DNA of 10,670 bases from Planctomycetaceae bacterium (GTDB lineage: Bacteria > Planctomycetota > Planctomycetia > Pirellulales > UBA1268). A model generated the notes under the pieces. That model saw only the letters and a program-made list of their open reading frames with translations. It searched no databases and was not told the DNA's origin. The stretch spans positions 1 to 10,670 of the forward strand of contig CANETO010000037.1 of assembly GCA_947440895.1 (NCBI GenBank), written 5' to 3'. The position numbers were made by a program, and so were the translations under genes. Within the stretch, counting starts at the first letter, position 1. Each line of letters begins with the position of its first letter. Positions 5,439 to 10,670 of the stretch are shown here, in pieces.

Positions 5439-6671
5439 GTGCGCTCGAAGCTCCATATCTTGCTGACGCTGCTGGTGACGGGCACGTGTGTGGCGTGCTG
5501 GTGTCGTCCCGCCGCTGCACAGACCGTCGCCCTGCCGCCGCCCGCCGCCTCCTCGCTCGATCGCATCGCGCAGGCTTCCCCCTACGGCACGCCCCTGCCA
5601 CCACCCCCAGCCTGGGATCCCTACGCGCCACAGGCGGGTCAGGTGTTTCCCTCGCCGGCCGCAGCCGCCCCCACCCCGTCAACCTGGGCCCCTTCGGCGA
5701 TCGGCGGACAGCCAGGCTATCCCGGCTACTCGACCGCCGCTCCGTCGCTGACTCCGACGCAGGGGCCGCCGAACATGAGCGGCTCGCTCTTTCCGCCCGG
5801 CTATCCCGCGCAGAACTCCACGTTTCAGGAAACGATGCGGCTCTATCAGGGAGCCCGCGGCAGCTGGGCCTATCTCTTTGGGAACGGGCAGGGCACGAGT
5901 GTCGGCGTGAATGAGCTCGACACCACGGCCACGTTCGCCATACCGTTCTTCCACAACTCACAGGCCAATCTCAACCACGCGCCTCTCTTGATCACGCCCG
6001 GCTTCGGTCTGCAGCTCTGGGACGGCCCACAGACGACCCCATCGATGACCGCCGATCTGCCGGGGAGCACCTACGACGTGTTCATCGACACGGCGTGGAA
6101 TCCGCGGTTCACGCCCCTCTTCGGCGCCGAACTGGGTGTGCGTGTTGGCATCTACACCAACTGGGACGTCTTCGTCTGGGAGAGCTGGCGACTGATGGGA
6201 CGGGCCGTCGGCACACTCCAGCTCACGCCTACTGTTCAGGCCAAGGCAGGCATCGTCTACCTCGACCGCAACCTCGTGAAGATGCTCCCAGTGCTCGGCT
6301 TCACGTGGACGCCCGACGCCGACACCCGCTACGACATTCTCTTCCCGACACCGCGGGTCACGCGGCGGCTGACGACCATGGGGAGCCGCAACGTCTGGGG
6401 CTATATCGCCGGCGAGTACGGTGGCGGCGCGTGGACCTTCCGCCGTTCGACCTACAACCCCAACGGCGACAGCATTTCCCCCTTCGACTACAACGACATC
6501 CGCGTCACGCTCGGCACGGAATTCGTGCCGGTCGCGGGACACGGCCTCACCGGCAACATGGAGGTCGGCTACGTCTTCGCGCGGCAGCTCTTCTACGTCG
6601 ACGGCCCGCCGCAGGGGCAATACCAGGATCTGGACGACACGTTGATGCTCCGCGTCGGCCTCGCCTACTGA
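5439..6671 (+). CDS. Secreted, probable outer-membrane beta-barrel-like protein, first paralogue
   Basis: This 410-residue protein begins at GTG 5439 (GGAG 11 bases upstream) with a typical signal peptide: basic n-region (R2, K4), hydrophobic core LLTLLVTGTCVAC, cleavage after about residue 27 in PAAAQ. Residues 30-120 are a Pro/Ala-rich low-complexity linker. From about 140 onward come alternating aromatic/hydrophobic strands: PLLITPGFG (about 181-189), DLPGSTYDVF, GIVYLDR, FTWTPDADTRYDILFPTP, GYIAGEYGGGAW, DYNDIRVTLGTEF and MEVGYVFARQLFY. The chain ends in LMLRVGLAY, and a C-terminal aromatic residue is characteristic of outer-membrane barrels. The landmarks recur in the same order in the protein at 7024-8091, so the two are paralogues. 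Glycine, tyrosine and tryptophan content fits a barrel. I recognise it only as a planctomycete-type hypothetical family; function and ligand are unknown. Confidence 0.85.
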   Translation: MRSKLHILLTLLVTGTCVACWCRPAAAQTVALPPPAASSLDRIAQASPYGTPLPPPPAWDPYAPQAGQVFPSPAAAAPTPSTWAPSAIGGQPGYPGYSTAAPSLTPTQGPPNMSGSLFPPGYPAQNSTFQETMRLYQGARGSWAYLFGNGQGTSVGVNELDTTATFAIPFFHNSQANLNHAPLLITPGFGLQLWDGPQTTPSMTADLPGSTYDVFIDTAWNPRFTPLFGAELGVRVGIYTNWDVFVWESWRLMGRAVGTLQLTPTVQAKAGIVYLDRNLVKMLPVLGFTWTPDADTRYDILFPTPRVTRRLTTMGSRNVWGYIAGEYGGGAWTFRRSTYNPNGDSISPFDYNDIRVTLGTEFVPVAGHGLTGNMEVGYVFARQLFYVDGPPQGQYQDLDDTLMLRVGLAY

Positions 6672-6692
6672 CTTTACGAAAAACACGACGTT

Positions 6693-6786
6693 GGGTCGCC
6701 TCGACGGGCGGATGCCCGTCCTTAGTCAGTCGCTTCGCCGCCTCCGGCGGCTGGCGTGGAGCGTCGCATCCATGCGACGCAGTTGA
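6693..6786. repeat. Triple-hairpin element, copy 1
   Basis: About 94 bases containing three stems: GACGGGC-GGAT-GCCCGTC (6703-6720), GCCGCC-TCC-GGCGGC (6737-6742 with 6746-6751), and GCGTCGCAT-CC-ATGCGACGC (6761-6780, perfect 9-bp arms). It begins GGGTC and ends CGCAGTTGA, as does copy 2 with CGCAGTCGA. It lies 21 bases after the stop of the first barrel gene, in the 352-base gap before the second, which otherwise holds no gene. No transposase or target duplication is visible; it resembles REP-type palindromic units or a small non-autonomous element. Confidence 0.8.
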
Positions 6787-6827
6787 TACGTAATGCACAA
6801 CCTGAACCAAACGAGAACCTCACCTTC

Positions 6828-6920
6828 GGGTCCACGACGGGCGGATGCCCGTCCTCTGTAAGTCTCTTGGCGAGCCGCCGCTCGCTGGTGCTAGGCGTCG
6901 CATCCGTGCGACGCAGTCGA
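6828..6920. repeat. Triple-hairpin element, copy 2
   Basis: Direct repeat of the element at 6693, offset about 133 bases. The first hairpin is identical (GACGGGCGGATGCCCGTC, 6836-6853). The middle one has different sequence but is still a perfect stem (GCGAGC-CGCC-GCTCGC, 6870-6885). The third differs by one A-to-G change (6895-6914) that turns a T-A pair into T-G. Keeping the stem while changing its sequence suggests that structure is conserved. It ends about 100 bases before the start of the second barrel gene. Confidence 0.8.
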
Positions 6921-7023
6921 CTCGGACGACGGAACGGATCGACGAATGAATACCTCTCCTCCGTGTCCTCGTGGCGGCAGGTTTCCAACGTGCCGAATCC
7001 GCGGCCCGAGCCCACGGATCCGG

Positions 7024-8091
7024 ATGTGGTCCTGGTGCTGGCTTCTGTTCGTCGCCACGGCGGTGACCCGAGCCGACGACGCCACCGAGAGCGTCGTTGC
7101 GCCTCTGCCGCCGGTGGAGCAAGCGGTGGAACTGGAAGAGGAGCAGCCTGAGTCCACTCTCTTCGATCGCATCCGGCTGGCGGCGCTCGGCGACCCGCAG
7201 GATCTCACCGAGCCGCTCATGCCCGACGACCTCGCCCCGCCGGGCCAGCCCCGGCAGGAATTCGAGCCGCCGGCGGGCCGCAAGTTGCCGCCGGGCGCCA
7301 AGCCCGGAATGCTGCAGCAGGCGCTCTATCAAGTCACGGAACTGCCGAAGCTCGACGCCGGCGGTCTCGGTCTGACAACGCTCGAGAGTACGATCACGCT
7401 GGGCATGCCCTGCCCGACGATCGAGTCACCGCTCTTGGTCACCCCCGGCTTCGTCGGCACGCTCACCGATGCGAGCCCGAGTGTCGACATGCCGGGCGAA
7501 CTCTTCGAGGGCTACATCCAGGCGCGCTGGCTGAAGAAGGTGGGCGACCGGCTGGGGGTCGATCTGGCCGTCGCGCCCGGCTGGTACAGCGACTTCAAGA
7601 ACGACTCGTCGCAGGCGCTCCGCGTCACCGGCCACGGCTTCGGGGCCTGGGAGGCCAATGAAAACCTGCGGGTCGTGGCCGGCGTGATCTACCTCGACCG
7701 CTACGACATCAGCCTGCTGCCGGCCGGCGGCCTGCTCTGGACACCTTCCGACGACAAGCGGTTCGAACTGATCTTCCCGCGGCCGCGGCTCGCCTGGCGG
7801 ATCGCGGAACGGCCCCGGGCGAGCCACTGGCTCTATCTGGCCGCGGAGTTTGGCGGCAACCAGTGGGCCACGCAGTCGACCACGGGCCCGACGCAGGGCC
7901 AGGATCAGATCATGGTGATCCGCGACTACCGGCTCCTGGCCGGCTGGGAGCGAAGGCCGGCCAATCTCGGTCTGTCGTGGAAATTCGAGGGGGGCTGGGT
8001 GACGGGCCGTTCGGTCGAATACTACGAGTCCAACCAGCCTTGGTTCTATCCCAGCGACACGTTCCTGGTCCGCGCAGGCGTCTGGTATTAG
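7024..8091 (+). CDS. Secreted, probable outer-membrane beta-barrel-like protein, second paralogue
   Basis: This 355-residue protein is paralogous to the one at 5439-6671. The signal peptide MWSWCWLLFVATAVTRADD (cleavage near 17-19) is followed by an acidic, Pro-rich stretch with EEEQPES (about 20-110) and a barrel-like region. Shared landmarks in order: PLLVTPGF (about 135-142), DMPGELFEGYIQARW, GVIYLDRYDISLLPAGGLLWTP, KRFELIFPRPRLAWRI, LYLAAEFGGNQW, RDYRLLAGWE, FEGGWVTGRSVEYY, and the C-terminal DTFLVRAGVWY ending in an aromatic residue. It lacks the long Pro/Ala linker of the first copy. The frame extends to ATG 6946, but those 26 codons have low-GC third positions and no domain. ATG 7024 puts the hydrophobic core at the N-terminus. 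Neither start has a good Shine-Dalgarno site. Function unknown. Confidence 0.85.
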   Translation: MWSWCWLLFVATAVTRADDATESVVAPLPPVEQAVELEEEQPESTLFDRIRLAALGDPQDLTEPLMPDDLAPPGQPRQEFEPPAGRKLPPGAKPGMLQQALYQVTELPKLDAGGLGLTTLESTITLGMPCPTIESPLLVTPGFVGTLTDASPSVDMPGELFEGYIQARWLKKVGDRLGVDLAVAPGWYSDFKNDSSQALRVTGHGFGAWEANENLRVVAGVIYLDRYDISLLPAGGLLWTPSDDKRFELIFPRPRLAWRIAERPRASHWLYLAAEFGGNQWATQSTTGPTQGQDQIMVIRDYRLLAGWERRPANLGLSWKFEGGWVTGRSVEYYESNQPWFYPSDTFLVRAGVWY

Positions 8092-8167
8092 GGCCAAAAG
8101 AACGAGACCGCAGGCGCGGCAGCGGCTTTCGAGTCCCGGGCCGAATGCCGTGCTGTATGCTGTGGCC

Positions 8168-8173
8168 AGGAGA
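8168..8173 (+). promoter_or_regulatory. Ribosome binding site deciding the rhodanese start
   Basis: AGGAGA ends 7 bases before the ATG at 8181 and selects this start over in-frame upstream codons; the frame is open back to 7863 inside the preceding gene. Confidence 0.75.
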
Positions 8174-8180
8174 GATCACT

Positions 8181-8522
8181 ATGACCGACACGCCGCTCGA
8201 ACTCTCCGCCACGGAAGTCCGCCGGATCCTGCAGGAATCGCATCCGGGCGAGTGCCTGCTGCTCGACTGCAGAACTCCTGAGGAATATGCGACAGCACGC
8301 ATCGCCGGCGCGATGCTCGTGCCGATGCAGGAACTGCCCGAACGGCTCGGCGAGATCGAGGCCTGGCGGGCCCGACACATCTTCGTCCACTGCCACCACG
8401 GCGTGCGGAGCCTGCGGGTCACACACTGGCTCCGCGAACGCGGCTTTCCCGCCGTCACCAGCATGCAGGGCGGCATCGACGCCTGGAGCACCGACGTCGA
8501 CCCGAATGTGCCGAAATACTAA
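8181..8522 (+). CDS. Single-domain rhodanese-like sulfurtransferase
   Basis: This 113-residue cytoplasmic protein comprises one rhodanese domain, the size of GlpE/PspE-type enzymes. LLLDCRTPEEYATARIAGAM (26-45) is the conserved D-x-R / H-I-x-G-A region, with an alanine-arginine in place of the usual glycine-histidine. The active-site loop HCHHGVRS has the sulfur-carrying Cys71 and the C-x-x-G-x-R-S pattern (71-77). GFPAVTSMQGGIDAW closes the domain. It can carry a persulfide on Cys71 and hand sulfur to a thiol acceptor or cyanide; the physiological acceptor is unknown. It is 89 bases after the second barrel gene and 33 bases before the VanZ-like gene on the same strand, so it may be co-transcribed with the latter. 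Confidence 0.92.
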   Translation: MTDTPLELSATEVRRILQESHPGECLLLDCRTPEEYATARIAGAMLVPMQELPERLGEIEAWRARHIFVHCHHGVRSLRVTHWLRERGFPAVTSMQGGIDAWSTDVDPNVPKY

Positions 8523-8555
8523 CTCTGCACGGGCGGCCCGCGGCGACCACGCCTC

Positions 8556-8969
8556 ATGACCATCTCCAACCACGTCCGCACGGCCTTCACCATCTGTTTC
8601 TGGGCCTATGCACTCATCCTCATGATCGCCACGCATGCGCCCGCTCGCGATGTGCAGTTCCTGGTGAGGGCCGCCGACTACGGCCTGCTCGATGCCGATA
8701 AACTTCTTCACATGGCGGCCTACAGCGTGCTGGGCCTGCTCGCGGCACTCGCCTACGGAGGCCTCTGGCGGACCACGTCCACCGCTGCGATCGTGCTCTT
8801 CGCCCTGCTCGCCGTCTGGGGCATCGTGGACGAGATGACGCAGCCATTGTTCGGCCGCTTGGCCGATACCAACGACTGGGTCTACGACATGCTCGGCAGC
8901 GCGATCGGCCTGGCAGCCGGTCTCTTCGCATCCAGCCGGCTTACAGCGCGTCTTCGGTCCGCAGGGTGA
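8556..8969 (+). CDS. VanZ-like family membrane protein
   Basis: This 137-residue integral membrane protein has four predicted helices (about 10-26, 52-69, 75-92, 109-127). It carries the VanZ-family pattern: D48-K49-x-x-H52 before helix 2 with Tyr56, VDEMTQPLFGR (91-101) after helix 3, and Asp111 at the start of helix 4. VanZ itself lowers teicoplanin susceptibility, but most chromosomal VanZ-like proteins have no known function; an envelope role is inferred. The ATG at 8556 lacks a strong Shine-Dalgarno site and may depend on coupling to the rhodanese gene. Its last 29 bases overlap the convergent ATPase gene. Confidence 0.88.
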   Translation: MTISNHVRTAFTICFWAYALILMIATHAPARDVQFLVRAADYGLLDADKLLHMAAYSVLGLLAALAYGGLWRTTSTAAIVLFALLAVWGIVDEMTQPLFGRLADTNDWVYDMLGSAIGLAAGLFASSRLTARLRSAG

Positions 8970-10668
8970 CCTCGATCAGCCGTTCCAGGGCCTGAGCCGG
9001 TGATTCGTGCGGGAAGTTGCTGAGCACCACTTCCTTGGCGTAGAGCTTGCCGATGTACCGCCGATGCTTGCCGACCGAGGACTTGCTTGAGAGGAAATCG
9101 CGATGCGCTGAGTTGATGATGATCTCGTTGGCTCGTGATTCATACCGCGACCGCCACGGCTGGCCGTGCTCCGGCTCCAGGCGATACGACGGCAGCCCTC
9201 TGCCCCCCGGATCGTTGCCATCACCCGACTCGTCATCCAGAAATTTTACCGTCACCCGATCCGAGATGCGGTGATCCACCACATCGCTGTCCGCCACAGC
9301 AGACGCTCCAGAGACGGCACCCCAGGCATCGCGTGATGCTCCGGTCTGCCCCGCGACGGCTTCCGAGGCAACCACTTGAACCGTCACCGCGCCGACCCCC
9401 TCCGCCGTCACCCGACAGGTCGCCGCATCGGGCTGACTCTCGAGCCTGCCATTCCCGTCGACCACCCGCCACACAAACTCCACGCCAGTTGGAATCACCA
9501 TGCCCAGGGCATCGCGGGCAACCGCCGTGAGCTGGCACACGCCCCCAGGATGCCGACGCGGTTGCCGCGGCGTGATCCGCACGGCCTCAAGCGGGCCCGG
9601 ATCAAGCGGCAGGAGCGGCTGGGTAGGAGCCGAAGGGGCTTCACCGGCAGTGCGGATGGTGTCGTCCGGCTCGCCTGGCAGCGGCTCGCCACGGACGCCG
9701 CCGCGGTGTTCCAGTCCTGACGTGGCTTTCGGAATGTCGAAAAAGATGTACTCCGCCGACGGCAGATCGGAGAGCGCCGTCACGAACGCCTTGTGCACCT
9801 GCTTGAGAATCTGCCGACTGGCCTGGTCGGTCTCCGCCTGTTCTCGCTCCGCAAGCGCCGCGAGAATCTCCGGTTCGAGCGCCGTGGCAGCCACGACGAA
9901 CGCATCGAAGGCCGCATCGGCCACGATCCCAGAACGGGTGCCTGGGGCGAGCGTGAGCGGCTCGAAATCGAGCAGGCCCTCGAGCCGTCCGTCGTTCCAG
10001 GGAGCGTGCTGGAAGGGGAGCAATTCCCCGATATCCCGGAGCACCCGCGTGCCATCCTTGCAGAGGCTGATTCCAGCGTCGGGCTGGCTCGACTCACAGC
10101 GGAGATAGAGTTCGATCTGCACATCACCCATCGGGGTTTTACACCGACGCGGGAGCTCCAGCCGATCGCCATCAAACTCCCGGGGCGTCACCAGTTGCTC
10201 GCTCCGGGAGACGCGGTCGACCACCTCGATCTTCACGCCGGTCGTGCGGATCCGATCGCGGAGTTCGGCGGAAAGATAGCGGGCCACCTTCTCCCCTGTG
10301 ACGAGCTTCTTGGTGGACTCGAGCAAGGGACCCACGATCACTCGCGTGCCGCCGGTCGGCAACTGGCCGCGGACCGGACGGATCGTGTAGGTGCGTCCGC
10401 CCCGCGTCAGCTCCAGTTCGTGGAGCACGCCCGTCGGTCCGCCGGCGATCATCTTGAGACCGGTGCCGAGGCTCCAGAAGCTGAGTAGGCCGATGCCAAA
10501 TTCGCCGTGCACTCCCGCCCGTTGCTTGGCATCGAGATGCCGCTTCATCGAGTCGCACAGATGGGTCGCGATCCGCAGGAAGTCGGGGTTGCCCGCGTCG
10601 TCGGGGGCCACACCCCGGCCATTGTCGACAATCTCGAGATAGACGTCGCCCTTCTGGCGGCGGCGCAG
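8941..10668 (-). CDS. GHKL (HSP90-like) ATPase with Ig-like insert, 5' partial
   Basis: 575 codons are visible; the 5' end is outside the window, so the GTG at 10611 is internal. The frame continues to the edge with LRRRQKGDVYLEIVDNGRGV. Bergerat-fold ATP-site motifs are DNGRG (15-19, N/G1 box) and GVHGEFGIGLLSF (52-64, G2 lid box); the catalytic Glu/Asn N-box lies upstream, unseen. A second alpha/beta region (about 90-330) resembles the middle domain of HSP90/MutL-type proteins, with a charged helical stretch PEILAALAEREQAETDQASR. Residues about 360-437 (PLEAVRITP to VTVQVVASEA) read as a bacterial Ig-like beta-sandwich, followed by a Gly/Asp/Ser-rich linker and a C-terminal domain with NEIIINSAHRDFL, RYIGKLYAKEVVL and ERLIEVTLRTEDAL. 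No signal peptide can be judged. The role may be chaperone-, MORC- or mismatch-repair-like; unproven. Its 3' end overlaps the VanZ-like gene by 29 bases. Confidence 0.8.
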   Translation of the reverse strand: MRRRQKGDVYLEIVDNGRGVAPDDAGNPDFLRIATHLCDSMKRHLDAKQRAGVHGEFGIGLLSFWSLGTGLKMIAGGPTGVLHELELTRGGRTYTIRPVRGQLPTGGTRVIVGPLLESTKKLVTGEKVARYLSAELRDRIRTTGVKIEVVDRVSRSEQLVTPREFDGDRLELPRRCKTPMGDVQIELYLRCESSQPDAGISLCKDGTRVLRDIGELLPFQHAPWNDGRLEGLLDFEPLTLAPGTRSGIVADAAFDAFVVAATALEPEILAALAEREQAETDQASRQILKQVHKAFVTALSDLPSAEYIFFDIPKATSGLEHRGGVRGEPLPGEPDDTIRTAGEAPSAPTQPLLPLDPGPLEAVRITPRQPRRHPGGVCQLTAVARDALGMVIPTGVEFVWRVVDGNGRLESQPDAATCRVTAEGVGAVTVQVVASEAVAGQTGASRDAWGAVSGASAVADSDVVDHRISDRVTVKFLDDESGDGNDPGGRGLPSYRLEPEHGQPWRSRYESRANEIIINSAHRDFLSSKSSVGKHRRYIGKLYAKEVVLSNFPHESPAQALERLIEVTLRTEDAL

Positions 10669-10670
10669 GA

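Noticed and set aside
5248..5961. Upstream extension of the biotin ligase frame
   Set aside because: It runs antisense through the signal peptide and linker of the first barrel protein and has Arg/Ser/Pro-rich non-domain sequence.
6693..6920. CRISPR array or insertion sequence
   Set aside because: There are only two copies, roughly 40 bases apart, each with internal hairpins, and no spacer regularity, cas gene, transposase or target duplication.
8133..8161. Promoter with TATGCT at 8156 before the rhodanese gene
   Set aside because: The position 17 bases upstream (GTCCCG region) has no resemblance to a -35 box, and the hexamer alone is too weak.

Overview
The window is high-GC bacterial DNA with G/C-rich third codon positions. 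It most likely comes from a planctomycete (Planctomycetota, Pirellulales-like). This is inferred from the gene set: two paralogous secreted barrel-type proteins with C-terminal aromatic residues, a very short lysine-rich peptide gene, a bacterial myo-inositol-phosphate synthase, an RlmM-like methyltransferase and a GHKL ATPase carrying an Ig-like insert. No database search was possible, so the lineage is an inference.

Layout. Positions 2-52 hold the last 16 codons of an unidentified plus-strand gene. An aspartate-type aminotransferase lies on the minus strand (225-1424). It is divergent from inositol-3-phosphate synthase on the plus strand (1595-2830). Between 2831 and 3301 is an unusual compact unit: an AT-rich, hairpin-rich leader, a 21-codon gene for a peptide that is more than half lysine (3094-3159) behind a perfect AAGGAG site, two nearly abutting hairpins, and a very strong intrinsic terminator (3258-3301). 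An RlmM-like rRNA 2'-O-methyltransferase follows immediately (3304-4419). Biotin-protein ligase converges on it from the minus strand (4426-5247). Two related secreted beta-barrel-like proteins follow on the plus strand (5439-6671 and 7024-8091). The 350-base gap between them holds two copies of a roughly 94-base element made of three hairpins. Next come a single-domain rhodanese (8181-8522) and a VanZ-like membrane protein (8556-8969). The window ends inside a minus-strand GHKL/HSP90-like ATPase (8941-10668, 5' end outside), whose 3' end overlaps the VanZ-like gene by 29 bases.

How the genes relate. Most are independent housekeeping functions: amino-acid metabolism, inositol synthesis, rRNA modification, biotinylation and sulfur transfer. 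They do not form one operon. The only clear co-directional close pair is rhodanese and VanZ (33-base gap). The two barrel proteins look like an old tandem duplication. No CRISPR array, tRNA, rRNA, insertion sequence or phage gene was seen. The least ordinary parts are the lysine-rich peptide/structured-RNA unit, the twin triple-hairpin elements, and the GHKL ATPase with an Ig-like insert.
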